A stretch of 64,000 nt of DNA from Planomonospora sp. ID67723. Its GTDB lineage: Bacteria > Actinomycetota > Actinomycetes > Streptosporangiales > Streptosporangiaceae. Below are positions 1-10,500 of the stretch, piece after piece. The notes under the pieces are model-generated. The model worked only from the letters and a program-made list of their open reading frames with translations, did not search any database and was not told the DNA's origin. The stretch is taken from contig NZ_JABTEZ010000005.1 in NCBI RefSeq assembly GCF_015711605.1, positions 620,001-684,000 of the forward strand, read 5' to 3'. A program made the translations under genes and the position numbers. Position 1 is the stretch's first letter, and every line of letters starts with the position of its first letter.

Positions 1-1
1 C

Positions 2-1309
2 CTGGTGGAGATCATCAGGGCGGGCTTCGAGCTCGGCACCGGGAACGCCGACATGGAGATCCGCGACGTCGTGTTCATGCGCCCGCTGACCTTCGAGCAC
101 AGCCGCAACATCCGGGTCGTCTACCGGCCCGACGGTGAGGGCGGCTACCACGTGACAATCGGCGACGCCGACGACGTCACGGCCGGCGACGCCGCCGACG
201 GGGCGCGGACCGAGTACACCAGGGCCAGGGTCAGGCGGGTGCCGCAGGAGCCGGGGCCCACCCACGACCTCGGGACCCTGCGCGCCCTGTGCGACGTCGA
301 GGACACCCCCGGCTACGACCCGGTCATCGGCGGGCTCACCGTCGGCGCCCACTGGGACAACATCCGCGGCCGGTGGAAGGGCGAGGACGCGGAGCTGGTG
401 CTCGTCGAACAGCCCGGCGCCTTCCTGGCGGAGCTGCCCTCGTACGGGCTGCACCCGTCGATGCTGGACAGCGCCAACGCGCTCGGCCAGAGCATCGCGG
501 CCGACGCGCGGTTCCTGCCGTTCGGCTACGACCGGATCGTCGTCCGGGGCCGCTTCCCCGAGCGGGTGTTCAGCCACATCAGGCACCGCGACGACACCAC
601 CGGCGACATGACCCGCAGCGACATCACGATCATGGACGCCGAAGGCGGGGAGCTGGTCGCGATCGAGGGTTTCACACTCCTCGCCTACGACTCCGGCGGT
701 CAGGCCGAGGCCATGGCGGCCGTCCCCGGGGCCGGGGCGGTCGCCGGGGAGGCGCCCTCGGCCGCGACCGACCTGGAGCTGAGGCTGCTGCGCGAGGCCG
801 ACCTGGAGTTCGGCATCCAGCCGGAGGACGGCTCGGCCGCCCTCCGGCAGATCCTCGGCAGCGGTGTGCGCCCGCAGCTCATCATGTGCCCCGACGGGCT
901 GGGCGAGCGGCTGCGCCGGGCCGCCGGGGTCACCCGGGAGGCGCTGCGCGAGCAGATCGCCCAGGCTCCGCAGCGGGCCGCAGCGGTCACCGCGCGCAAC
1001 CTCGCCACGCCGTACGTGGAACCGGCGAGTGCGGCGCAGCGGGCGCTGTGCGGGTTCTGGCAGGACTCCCTCGGCGTCGACAGGGTCGGAGTGGACGACG
1101 ACTTCTTCGACCTCGGCGGCAACTCGCTGATCGCCGTGCAGCTCGTCGCCCGGATCCGGGAGCACTTCAGGACCGAGCTGGCCGTCGCGGTCCTCTTCGA
1201 GTGCCGCACCGTGCGCAACCTCGCAGCCGACATCGAGGTCACGCTCGCCGAGCGGGTCGCCGGCATGACCGACGAGGAGGCCGCCGAGCTCCTCGCGGCG
1301 CTGGAGTGA
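2..1309 (+). CDS. Polyketide synthase C-terminal part (dehydratase and carrier), 5' truncated
   Basis: The reading frame is open from the first bases, so the true start lies left of the window. The first ~230 residues (numbered from the GTG at position 5) look like a PKS dehydratase double hot dog. A beta-rich N-lobe is followed by LHPSMLD at ~149-155, which supplies the DH aspartate; the catalytic His motif would lie outside the window. Residues ~255-330 resemble the linker that normally follows a ketoreductase ([18 protein letters not shown]), yet no ketoreductase precedes it here. A carrier domain follows with FFDLGGNSL and phosphopantetheine Ser374. The C-terminus ([19 protein letters not shown]) matches the tails of NRPS4 and NRPS5 and is probably a docking tail. 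It is the first visible gene of the PKS-NRPS operon. DH and carrier are well supported; the loss of KR is inferred. Confidence 0.85.
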   Translation: MVEIIRAGFELGTGNADMEIRDVVFMRPLTFEHSRNIRVVYRPDGEGGYHVTIGDADDVTAGDAADGARTEYTRARVRRVPQEPGPTHDLGTLRALCDVEDTPGYDPVIGGLTVGAHWDNIRGRWKGEDAELVLVEQPGAFLAELPSYGLHPSMLDSANALGQSIAADARFLPFGYDRIVVRGRFPERVFSHIRHRDDTTGDMTRSDITIMDAEGGELVAIEGFTLLAYDSGGQAEAMAAVPGAGAVAGEAPSAATDLELRLLREADLEFGIQPEDGSAALRQILGSGVRPQLIMCPDGLGERLRRAAGVTREALREQIAQAPQRAAAVTARNLATPYVEPASAAQRALCGFWQDSLGVDRVGVDDDFFDLGGNSLIAVQLVARIREHFRTELAVAVLFECRTVRNLAADIEVTLAERVAGMTDEEAAELLAALE

Positions 1310-1353
1310 CCTCCCCCGCAACCCTCTCAGGCACCTCAGACAAGGAGCAGCGC

Positions 1354-1557
1354 GTGTTCGAGGACGACGACGACCGCGAGTACACGGTCGTGATCAACCA
1401 CGAGGAGCAGTACTCCATCTGGCCCGTCCAGCGGGCCGTCCCCGCCGGGTGGTCGGAGGTCGGCCGCACCGGTCGGAAAGCCGAGTGCCTGGCCTACATC
1501 GAAGAGGTCTGGACCGACATGCGCTCCAAGAGCCTGCGCGAGCGGATGGGCGGCTGA
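1354..1557 (+). CDS. MbtH-like protein
   Basis: This 67-residue protein belongs to the MbtH family, small partners that bind adenylation domains and support their folding and activity. The family hallmarks are present: [15 protein letters not shown], and the C-terminal [17 protein letters not shown] with its conserved Trp, Asp-Met-Arg and Ser-Leu. The GTG start is chosen because AAGGAG lies six bases upstream (1342-1347) and the length is typical for the family. It sits 44 bases after the PKS and two bases before the oxidoreductase, so it is co-transcribed with the NRPS genes it should serve. It probably assists several of the 12 adenylation domains; which ones cannot be told from sequence. 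Confidence 0.95.
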   Translation: MFEDDDDREYTVVINHEEQYSIWPVQRAVPAGWSEVGRTGRKAECLAYIEEVWTDMRSKSLRERMGG

Positions 1558-1559
1558 GG

Positions 1560-2522
1560 GTGCCCGTTCCGCCGGAGACCGGAGTGGTGATCCACGGACA
1601 GGACCTGCCCGTGGCCGAGATGCTCGAGCGGGCCAGGCTCGCCGAGAAGATCGGAGCCGACGCGGTGTGGCTGGTGCAGCTGCCGAGCCTGCGCGACAGC
1701 GCCGCCGTGCTGGCCGCGCTGGCCTGCGTCACCGAGCGCGTCGCCCTCGGCGCCGGCGTGCTGCCGTTCTACACGCGCCCGCCGGTCAGCATGGCGCAGA
1801 CCGCGCTGACGGTGGACGAGCTGTCCGGCGGCCGGTTCGCGCTCGGCGTCGGCAGCGGGCACCGCGTGACCGGCGAGTGGATGCTGGGTGTGCCGGCGGG
1901 CCCGCCGGTCGGGTCGATGCGCGAATACCTGTCGATCGTCACCTCGCTCATCCGGGACGGCGAGGTGCACGAGACGGGCGACTGGTATCGCGCGCACGCC
2001 GTCTACGCGGCGCCGAGGCGGGCCGGGCTGCCTGTCTACCTCGGCGCGTTCGGCCCCCGGCTGGCCGAGCTGGCCGGGGAGGCCGCCGACGGGCTCATGC
2101 TGTGGATGTGCACGGCGACCTACATCCGCGAGGTCGTCATGCCCGCTCTCGAACGCGGGCTGCGGAGGTCGGGGCGCTCACCCGACGGCTTCCCGGTCGT
2201 CGCCATGGTGCCCGGCGCCGTCAGCGAGGACCTGGCCGGCGACCGGGAGCTGCTCCGCCGCTACCTGGCCGCGTACGCGCGAGTGCCCACCTACCGGCGC
2301 ATGTACGAGCTGAGCGGGTTCGGCGACGAGCTCGCGCGCGGAGCCGTCAGCGACGGGATGCTCGACGGGATCGCCGTTCTCGGCGACGAGGCCGCCGTCC
2401 AGGCCATGGCGGCCCGATACGCGCGGGCGGGTGCCACCCAGGTCGTCATCACCCCCATGGCGTCGGCGCACAACGACCGGGCGCTGTTCACGCGCACCGT
2501 CGAAGCCCTGGTGGGCCGATGA
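1560..2522 (+). CDS. LLM-class flavin-dependent oxidoreductase
   Basis: This ~320-residue protein is a bacterial-luciferase-like TIM-barrel enzyme using reduced FMN or F420. Typical segments are ERARLAEKIGADAVWLVQLP, the LGAGVLPFYTRPP strand, DELSGGRFALGVGSGH, and AELAGEAADGLMLWMC, which normally frames the flavin. The GTG at 1560 is chosen because it follows the MbtH stop directly and gives a normal N-terminus; a longer frame from 1449 would overlap all of MbtH's 3' half. The stop overlaps the NRPS1 start (ATGA). Stand-alone enzymes of this family in NRPS clusters often hydroxylate or otherwise oxidise a carrier-bound residue. The substrate here is unknown. Confidence 0.88.
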   Translation: MPVPPETGVVIHGQDLPVAEMLERARLAEKIGADAVWLVQLPSLRDSAAVLAALACVTERVALGAGVLPFYTRPPVSMAQTALTVDELSGGRFALGVGSGHRVTGEWMLGVPAGPPVGSMREYLSIVTSLIRDGEVHETGDWYRAHAVYAAPRRAGLPVYLGAFGPRLAELAGEAADGLMLWMCTATYIREVVMPALERGLRRSGRSPDGFPVVAMVPGAVSEDLAGDRELLRRYLAAYARVPTYRRMYELSGFGDELARGAVSDGMLDGIAVLGDEAAVQAMAARYARAGATQVVITPMASAHNDRALFTRTVEALVGR

Positions 2523-5500
2523 CCGGCGCCCGGCCGCCGGCGGTCGCGCTGCACGCCCCGGTCCTGGCGGCGGCCCGGCGCCGGCCGGGCGCGACGGCGC
2601 TGCGTTGCGGTTCCGCGCAGCTCACCTACGGTGAGCTGGACCGCCGCTCCGGTCTGCTCGCCGGGGCGCTGCGCGCCGCGGGGACGGGTCCGGACGACAT
2701 CGTGGCGGTCCACGTGCCGCGCGGCCCGGCGCTCGCGGTGGCGCTACTCGGGGTGCTCCGGGCGGGCGGCGCGTTCCTCGCGATCCCCGCCGACCTGCCG
2801 GCCGGGCGGGTACGGCGGCTGGTCGCGGACGCCGGGGCCCGGGTGGCGGTCGCGCCCGCGGGAGCCCTCGCCGGCCGTCCGGGGCTGACCGTCGTGGACC
2901 CGGCCGCCGCCGGGGTCCCCGCCGACGTGCCCGTGGATCCGCTGGGCGCCGCCTACGTCGTCTACACGTCCGGTTCCACCGGGGAGCCGAAGGGCGTCGT
3001 CGTCCCGCACGGGGCCGCCGCCGGGCACATCCGGGCGATGACCGCCAAGGTGGGGCTGCGGCGCGGGGATGTCGTCCTGCAGGTCTCCGGCGAGTCGGTG
3101 GACGTCTTCGTCGAGCAGCTCTTCTGCGGACTGTCGGCGGGGGCGACCGTGCTCATGCGGGGCACCGGGCCGTGGGGCGCGGCGGAGCTGCGTGAGGCGT
3201 TCGACGCCGGCGGGGTGACGGTCGCCGACCTGCCCGCGGCGCTGTTCGCCGAACTCGCCGCCGGACCGCCGGTCGCGGGGGCGCCGCGGGTGCTGACCGT
3301 CGGCGGGGAACGGCTGCCGGTCGACGCCGCCCGGCGCTGGCTCGCGTCGGGCGGGCCCGGCCTGGTCAACGCCTACGGGCCGACCGAGACCGTGATCACC
3401 GCCAGTGTGCACCGGGTGGTCTCCGCGGGGACGGCGCCGGTGCCGATCGGGCGGGCCGTCGGGCGGCGGCGGCTCGCCGTGCTCGACCGGGAGCTGCGGC
3501 CGGTACGCGGGGCCGCGACCGGAGAGCTGTACATCGGGGGAGCGGCGCTGGCCAGGGGCTACCTGGGACGGCCGGGGCCGACGGCGGAGCGTTTCGTGCC
3601 GGACCCCGCGGGGCCGCCGGGATCCCGCATGTACCGGACCGGTGATCTGGTCAGGCGCTCCGCGCACGGGCTGGAGTTCGTCGGCAGGGCGGACGACCAG
3701 GTCAAGGTCAGCGGATACCGCGTGGAACCCGGCGAGGTGGAGGCGGTGCTGGGCGGGCACCCCGCCGTGGCGCTGTGCTGCGTCACCCGCGACGTCACCC
3801 GCGACGCGGCCCGTGACGTCTACGGCACCGGTGACGGCGGCCGGCTGGCCGCGCACCTGGTGTTCGCCGATCCCGCGGCCGCGCCCACGGCCGGTGAACT
3901 GCGCGAATGGGCGGCCGAGCGGTTGCCCCCGTGGATGGTGCCCGCCGTGTGGCACGCCCACGACCGCCTACCCGTCACGGCGGCCGGGAAGGTCGACAGG
4001 CCCGCGCTGCCGTACGCGCCGATGGCGGCGCCGGACCCGCACGCGGAGGGGGCCCCGGCCACGGAGACCGAACGCCGGCTCGCCGGCATCTGGCGGCGCG
4101 TCCTCGGCACGGGGCCGGTCGGCGTCCACGACGACTTCTTCCGGCTGGGCGGCACATCCCTCGGCGCGATCCGCGTCATCGCCGCCGCCCGGGCGGAACT
4201 CGGCCACGAGCCCGCCCTGCGCGACTTCTACGGCAGCCCCACCGTCGCGGGCCTGGCGGCGCTGCTCGACGGCGGGCGGGCCGAGCGGTTCCCGCCGATC
4301 CCGGCCGTCGACGACGTGTGCGCGCCGCTGTCGCTGATGCAGGAGCAGATCTGGTTCCTGGAACAGCTCGAACCGGGGAACATCGCCTACAACGCGCCGA
4401 CCACGTTCCGGCTCGACGGGCCGCTCGACCACGGGCGGCTGGAAGCCGCCGTGACGCAGCTGGTCGAGCGGCACGAGATCCTGCGCACGACGATCGAGAC
4501 CTCCGCCGACGGGACACCCGTGCAGCGGGTGCACCCGCCCTACGCCGTGCGCATCCCGGTCGTCGAGGCGGCCGAGGCCGAGGTGGACGCGCTCGTGCTG
4601 GCCGAGGCGCGCAGGCCGTTCGACGTGTCGGAGCTGCCGCTCGTCCGGTGGACGCTGCTGCGGACCGCCCCGGACGCGCACGAGCTCGTGCTCGTCGAGC
4701 ACCACCTCGTCCACGACGGCTGGTCGTTCGCGCTGCTGGCCGAGGACCTGGCGGCGCTCTACCGGGGCGAGCAGCCCGCCCCCGCCGCCCCCGTGCGCTA
4801 CCGCGATTTCGCCAGATGGCAGCGGCGCAACGCGCCGGAGGGACAGCAGGCGTACTGGGCCGAGAGACTGCGCGGGGCCGACGAGGGCGTCGACCTGCCG
4901 CAGGACCGGCCCCGCCCGGCCGCGCCCGCTTTCACCGGCGGCGTCCACCGGGTGGAACTGCCCGCCCGGCTGTGCGAACGGGCCCGCGAGGGCAGCAGGG
5001 CCGCCGGGGTCACGCTGTTCTGCACGCTGCTGGCGGCGTACGTCGCGCTGCTGCACCGGGTGGGCGGGCAGCGGGACCTGTGCGTCGGGTCGGCGTTCGC
5101 CAACCGGCGGGTACCGGGCACCGAGTCGGTGGCGGGCATGTTCGTCAACCCCGTCACGCTCCGGTTCGACCTGTCCGGGACGGTGACGTTCGGGGCGCTC
5201 CTCGGCCAGGCGGCGGCGGTCACCCGGGACGCGCAGGACAACCAGGAACTGGCCTTCACCCGCGTCGTCGAGGCCCTGTCGCCGGTCCGTGTCCCGGGCC
5301 GGAACCCGCTGTTCGCCGCCATGTTCAACATGGACGACGCGCCGCTCGGCCCGATCGACCTCGGCGACGTCCGGGCGACCTACCTGGAACGGCACAACGG
5401 CACGGCCAAACTCGACCTGTCCGTTCTCGCCGTGCCCCGCGCCGAGCGGCAGAGCGGGCTCCCCGAGCGCGACCGCGACCGCCGGATCACGATGATCTGG

Positions 5501-7534
5501 GAGTACCGCGCCGACCTCTTCGACGCCGCCACGATCACCCGGCTCGCCGCCCAGTACGAGGCCCTGCTGGCGGCCGCCCTCGACGCTCCCGACGCGCCGG
5601 TCACCGACCTCCCCCTCCCGGGGGAGACGTCTCCCCCCGCGGGGGAGGCGCCCGGCGAGCCCGAGGACGTGGTGGCGCTCATCGAGCGGCGGGCCGCCGC
5701 GGCGCCGCGGCGGGAGGCCGTCCGGGTCGTCGGCGGCGGCGGGCTCTCGTACGGCGAGCTGGACCGCCGGGCCACGGCGGTCGCCCGGCTGCTGCGGGAG
5801 CGCGGGCTGGGGCCGGAGGACGTCGTCGCGCTGTGCGCCGACCGCGACCTCGACATGCCCGTCCTCGTCCTCGGAGCGCTGAAGTCGGGCGCCGCCTACC
5901 TGCCGCTCGATCCCTCCTGGCCGGCCGGACGGCTGGCCGACGTGATCCGGGAGTCCGGCGCGCGGGCCGTCCTGACCGGCGACCGGCGGCGTCCGCACGC
6001 GGAGGCGGCGGCCGGAGGGGTGCCCGTGATCGTTCCCGGCGGCCGGGCGCCGTCCGGCGTCCTCCCGCCCTGCGCGGCCGTACCGGGCAACGCGGCATAC
6101 CTGATCACGACGTCGGGATCGACGGGGAAGCCCAAGCGGGTGGTGATCACGAGGGCCGGGCTGGCGGCCGAGTACCGGGCCTGGGAGCTCGCGTACCGGC
6201 TGGAACCGGCCGGGCACGCGCAGGTCGCGTCGTTCGCGTTCGACGTGTGCACCGGGGAGATCGTCCGCGCCCTGGCCAGCGGCGGCACGCTCGTCGTCTG
6301 CCCCGCCGACGTCGTCCTCGACCCGGCCGCCCTGCACCGCGCCCTGCACGACCACGATGTCCGGTACGCCGAACTGCTCCCGTCCGTCGCCCGGTTGCTC
6401 GTCGACCACTGCGCGGCCACCGGCGCCTCGCTGTCGTTCCTGCGGCTCATCGCGGTCGGCGGTGAACCGTGGACCCCGGCCGAGCACGCCGCCCTGCGCC
6501 GCGCCGCCGGCCCGGACACCCGGGTGCTCAACGTCTACGGCGTCACCGAGGCCACCGTCGGCAGCACCCTGTGGGAGGGCGAGGCGGCCGGTTCGGCCTG
6601 GCTGCCGATCGGAGCCGGTCTGCCCGGCGTGACCGCCCGCGTGCTCGACGGCTCCCTGCGCCCGGCCCCGGTCGGTACGGCGGGTGAGATCCACCTGTCC
6701 GGTCCGACGATCGCCCGCGGCTACCACGGCCGCCCCGCCCGGACCGCGGAACGCTTCCGTCCCGACCCGGCGGGGGCGCCCGGCGACCGCCTGTACGCCA
6801 CCGGGGACCGCGGCCGGCTCCGCCCCGACGGGGCGATCGAGTTCCTCGGCCGCGACGACCGCCAGGTCAAGGTACGCGGTTTCCGCGTGGAACCGGGTGA
6901 GGTCGAGGCGGTCCTGCGAGGCGGCCCCGGGGTGCGCGACGCGGTCGTGGTCGCTGCCCGCGAGGACACCGGTCGGGTCGCCGGGCTGGCGGCGTTCGTG
7001 CTGGCCAGGCCGGGCGAGCAGGCCGACGCCGAAGCGCTCGCCGACTGGCTGCGGCGGCGGCTGCCCGGTCACCTGGTGCCGGGCTCGGTCACCGTGCTGC
7101 CCCGCTTCCCCCGGACGGCGACCGGAAAGATCGACCGTTCCGGCCTCGGAGTGCTCGCCGCGACCGCGCCCGCGCGGCCGCCCGGCCCCTCCACCGCGCC
7201 GCGCGACGACCTCGAACGCGCGATCGCGGCCGTCCTCGGCGACGTGCTCGGCGGCGTGCGCGTCGGGGCGTTCGACGACTTCTTCGCGCTCGGCGGGCAC
7301 AGCCTGCTCGCCGCCCGCGCCGCCGTCCGGCTGCGCGGCGCGCTGGGCCGCGAGGTGTCCGTGCGGGACCTGCTCGCCGCGCCCAGCGTCGCCGCCCTGG
7401 CCCGGCGGCTGAACGGCGCCGCCGGCGCGGGCGCCCAGCCGGCCGTCACCCGGGCCGACCGACGGGCTTACCTGGTCGCGCCGGACGCCTTCGACTCCCC
7501 GGAGAACGCCGGGACCGGGGAGGCGGCGAGATGA
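2519..7534 (+). CDS. NRPS1: A-PCP-C-A-PCP
   Basis: This 1671-residue synthetase starts at an ATG overlapping the previous stop by four bases. Domains are A1 (~10-490, A3 core YTSGSTGEPKG near 148), PCP1 (Ser547), C (~600-1040, HHLVHDGWS from H728), A2 (~1050-1540, A3 core TTSGSTGKPK) and PCP2 (LGGHSL, Ser1595). It opens with an A domain and no condensation domain, so it looks like a chain-initiating protein, although a PKS lies upstream. Hand-read pocket codes are A1 DVEATGAIT and A2 DVGEAGVVG. Neither matches a code I know; A2 shares its first four residues with one ornithine code (DVGE), which is too little for a call. A2 has an unusual YGVTEA A5 core. It lacks the docking helices seen in NRPS4-7 and ends four bases inside NRPS2. 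Confidence 0.95.
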   Translation: MTGARPPAVALHAPVLAAARRRPGATALRCGSAQLTYGELDRRSGLLAGALRAAGTGPDDIVAVHVPRGPALAVALLGVLRAGGAFLAIPADLPAGRVRRLVADAGARVAVAPAGALAGRPGLTVVDPAAAGVPADVPVDPLGAAYVVYTSGSTGEPKGVVVPHGAAAGHIRAMTAKVGLRRGDVVLQVSGESVDVFVEQLFCGLSAGATVLMRGTGPWGAAELREAFDAGGVTVADLPAALFAELAAGPPVAGAPRVLTVGGERLPVDAARRWLASGGPGLVNAYGPTETVITASVHRVVSAGTAPVPIGRAVGRRRLAVLDRELRPVRGAATGELYIGGAALARGYLGRPGPTAERFVPDPAGPPGSRMYRTGDLVRRSAHGLEFVGRADDQVKVSGYRVEPGEVEAVLGGHPAVALCCVTRDVTRDAARDVYGTGDGGRLAAHLVFADPAAAPTAGELREWAAERLPPWMVPAVWHAHDRLPVTAAGKVDRPALPYAPMAAPDPHAEGAPATETERRLAGIWRRVLGTGPVGVHDDFFRLGGTSLGAIRVIAAARAELGHEPALRDFYGSPTVAGLAALLDGGRAERFPPIPAVDDVCAPLSLMQEQIWFLEQLEPGNIAYNAPTTFRLDGPLDHGRLEAAVTQLVERHEILRTTIETSADGTPVQRVHPPYAVRIPVVEAAEAEVDALVLAEARRPFDVSELPLVRWTLLRTAPDAHELVLVEHHLVHDGWSFALLAEDLAALYRGEQPAPAAPVRYRDFARWQRRNAPEGQQAYWAERLRGADEGVDLPQDRPRPAAPAFTGGVHRVELPARLCERAREGSRAAGVTLFCTLLAAYVALLHRVGGQRDLCVGSAFANRRVPGTESVAGMFVNPVTLRFDLSGTVTFGALLGQAAAVTRDAQDNQELAFTRVVEALSPVRVPGRNPLFAAMFNMDDAPLGPIDLGDVRATYLERHNGTAKLDLSVLAVPRAERQSGLPERDRDRRITMIWEYRADLFDAATITRLAAQYEALLAAALDAPDAPVTDLPLPGETSPPAGEAPGEPEDVVALIERRAAAAPRREAVRVVGGGGLSYGELDRRATAVARLLRERGLGPEDVVALCADRDLDMPVLVLGALKSGAAYLPLDPSWPAGRLADVIRESGARAVLTGDRRRPHAEAAAGGVPVIVPGGRAPSGVLPPCAAVPGNAAYLITTSGSTGKPKRVVITRAGLAAEYRAWELAYRLEPAGHAQVASFAFDVCTGEIVRALASGGTLVVCPADVVLDPAALHRALHDHDVRYAELLPSVARLLVDHCAATGASLSFLRLIAVGGEPWTPAEHAALRRAAGPDTRVLNVYGVTEATVGSTLWEGEAAGSAWLPIGAGLPGVTARVLDGSLRPAPVGTAGEIHLSGPTIARGYHGRPARTAERFRPDPAGAPGDRLYATGDRGRLRPDGAIEFLGRDDRQVKVRGFRVEPGEVEAVLRGGPGVRDAVVVAAREDTGRVAGLAAFVLARPGEQADAEALADWLRRRLPGHLVPGSVTVLPRFPRTATGKIDRSGLGVLAATAPARPPGPSTAPRDDLERAIAAVLGDVLGGVRVGAFDDFFALGGHSLLAARAAVRLRGALGREVSVRDLLAAPSVAALARRLNGAAGAGAQPAVTRADRRAYLVAPDAFDSPENAGTGEAAR

Positions 7535-10500
7535 CGTCCGTCGTGGCGGTTCCGGCGTCCTACGCCCAGGAACGCTTCTGGCTGTCCGAGCACCTCGCGG
7601 GCGGCGGCGCGGCCCTGCACAACATGCACCTGGCCGTGGAGCTCACCGGCCGCCTGGACACGGCGGCCTTCGCGGCGGCCGTCCAGGGCACGGTCGACCG
7701 CCACGAGGCCCTGCGGACGACACTGCGTCCGATCGGCGGCCGGCCTCACCAGGTGATCGCCGCGGCCCTCGCGGTGCCGACCCCGGTCACCGATCCGGAC
7801 GCCGATCCGGGCGCCGTCCCGGCGGACGCTCTCGTCGCCGCGCGCGCAGCCGCCCACGCGCGGACGCCGTTCGACCTCACCGCCGGTCCCCTGCTGCGCA
7901 GCGAGCTGCTGCGGCTCGGACCGGAACGGCATGTGTGGCTGCTGACGGTGCACCACGCCGTGTGCGACGGCTGGTCACTCGGGGTGCTGCTGGACGAGAT
8001 CGGGGCCGCCTACCGGGGGGAGCCGGTGGCCGAGCCCGCCCTGCAGTACGCGGACTACGCCGTCTGGCAGCGGACGTTCGTCGAGGGCGGCGGGGCCGAC
8101 GAGGACCTCGGCCACTGGAGGCGGACACTGGCGGGAGCACCTGCGGCGCTCGACCTGCCCGCCGACAGGGCACGGCCCGCCGTGAGCACCCGCCGGGGCG
8201 CGCTGCTGACGCTGGACCCACTGCCCGCCGGACTGGCCGGGCTCGCCGGAACCGAGCGCGTCACCCCCTTCGCGGCCGCCCTCGCCGCCACCGGGTTGCT
8301 CCTGCACCGGCTCACCGGCGCCGAGGACGTCGTCATCGGCACCACGCACGCCGGCCGCGGCCGGCCCGAGACCGACCGGCTCGTCGGCTGCCTGGCCAAC
8401 ACGCTCCCCCTCCGGCTGCCGGTACGCCCCCACGCCGGCTTCCGCGCGTTGCTCGCCCGGGCCGGGGAGGCCGTCCTGGACGCGCAGGATCACGCCGAGA
8501 CGCCGTTCGACCGGATCGTCCAGGCGGTCAACCCCGATCGCGCGTCCGGGCGCCATCCGATCTTCCAGGTCATGCTGGACGCCGAGCCGGGCGCGGCCGA
8601 CCGGTTACGGCTGCCCGGCGTCGAGGTCACGCCGGTGCCGGTGCCCGAACGCGGGATCTCGCTGTTCGACCTCAGTCTCACGGTCGGTCCGGGCGGGGGA
8701 CTCGTCTGCGAATACAGCACCGAGCTGTTCGACGAGGCGACCGCACGGTCCTACACCCGCTGCCTCGCGACGCTGACCGAGGCCGCCGTGGCCTCGCCCG
8801 ATCTCCCGCTGCGCGGCCTGCCCGCCCTGCGTCCCGCCGAGCGCGAACGCGTCCTGGCGGCAGGAAGCGCCGTCGCGGCCGAGCGGGACGGTTCGGTCCC
8901 CGCGTGGATCGAGGCCGCCGCCCGGCGTCGCCCGGACGCCGCGGCCGTCGGGGACCTGACCTGGCGGGAGCTGATCGGCCGGGCCGCGCGGCTGGGCGGG
9001 GAACTGGGCGGCCGGGGCGTCGGCCGCGGATCGGTCGTGGCGCTGTTCGCCGGCAGGTCGCCGGAGGCGATCGCCGCGATCTGCGGAATCCACCGGGCGG
9101 GCGCCGCCTACCTGCCGCTCGACCCCGAGCTCCCCGACGCCCGCGTCACCGAGCTGCTGGCCCGCGCCCGCCCGGCGGCCGTCGTGACCGCCCCCGAGCA
9201 CGCGCTCCGCCTGCGCGCTCTCGGCGCCGACGCGATCGTCCTGCCCGGTGAGGCCCGCACCGCGGCCGGGGCGGGGGACGGGCACCGGGACCGCGCCGTG
9301 CCGGTCGAGGCCGGGGACCTCGCGTACGTGATGTTCACCTCGGGGTCCACCGGGCGGCCCAAGGCGGTCGAGGTGCCGCACGGAGGGCTCGCGGCGTACG
9401 TCGCGGCGCACCGGGCCATGTACGCGCTGACGCCGGACGATCGGGTGCTGCAGTCCGGGTCGCTGAGTTTCGATCTCAGCGCCGAGGAGATCTTCCCGTG
9501 CCTGGCGGCGGGGGCGACGCTCGTGCCGCGCACAGAGGAGATGCTGGACGGGCCCGCCGCGTTCCTCGACGGTGTCGCCCGGCTCGGCGTGACGGTCGCG
9601 CACCTGCCGACGTCGCTGCTGAACCTGCTGGCGGGAGCCGTGGCGGACGGCGGAGTGCCCGTTCCGCCGCCGTTGCGGCTGGTCGTGGCCGGCAGCGAAC
9701 CCGCCGATCCGGCCCGCCTCGCCGCCTGGCGCGCCGCAGCGCCCGGGGTACGGCTCGCGCACGTCTACGGCGTCACCGAGGCGAGCATGGTGTCGGCCGC
9801 GGCCTTCCTCGACACCGTTCCCGACCGGGCGCGGGTCACGATCGGGCGGCCGATCGCCGGAACCGAGATCCACGTCCTGGATGACGGGTTCGAGCCGGTC
9901 CCCGACGGGGTCCCCGGTGAGATCTTCATCGGCGGGGAGGGACTCGCCCGCGGCTACCTGGCCGAGCCGGGCCGTACGGCGGCGCGGTTCGTCCCCCACC
10001 CCTTCGCGGCGGGACGGCGGCTCTACCGCACCGGAGACCTCGCCCGGCGGCTCCCCGACGGCTCCATGGAATATGCCGGACGCCTGGACCGCCAGCTCAG
10101 CCTGCGCGGCTTCCGCATCGACCCCGCGGAATCCGAAGCGGTCCTGCGAACCCACCGCGCGGTCGCCGATGCGGCTGTGACCGTGCGGGACGAGCAGCTC
10201 GTCGGCTACGTCGTACCCCGGCCCGAGGCCGGGCGCGTGCCGGTGGAGGAACTGCGCGCGCACGCGGCCCGCGCGCTGCCGGGGCATCTCGTGCCCGGGG
10301 CGATCGTCTGGCTGACCGCGCTGCCGCGCACCGGCAGCGGAAAGATCGACGTGGCCGCGCTGCCCGCTTCCCGGCCGCGGGAGGACGCGGAGGGGGCCGC
10401 CGCACCGGCCAGGTCCACACAGGCCGCGGTCGCCGAGATCTGGTGCGAGGTGCTCGGCGTCGCCCGGGTCGGTCCCGGTGACGACTTCTTCCAGCTCGGC

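Noticed and set aside
1667-2518. Upstream extension of NRPS1 to 1667
   Set aside because: It would run antiparallel in meaning through the whole oxidoreductase gene in another frame and is Arg-rich noise. The ATG at 2519 with an ATGA overlap gives a normal A-domain start.
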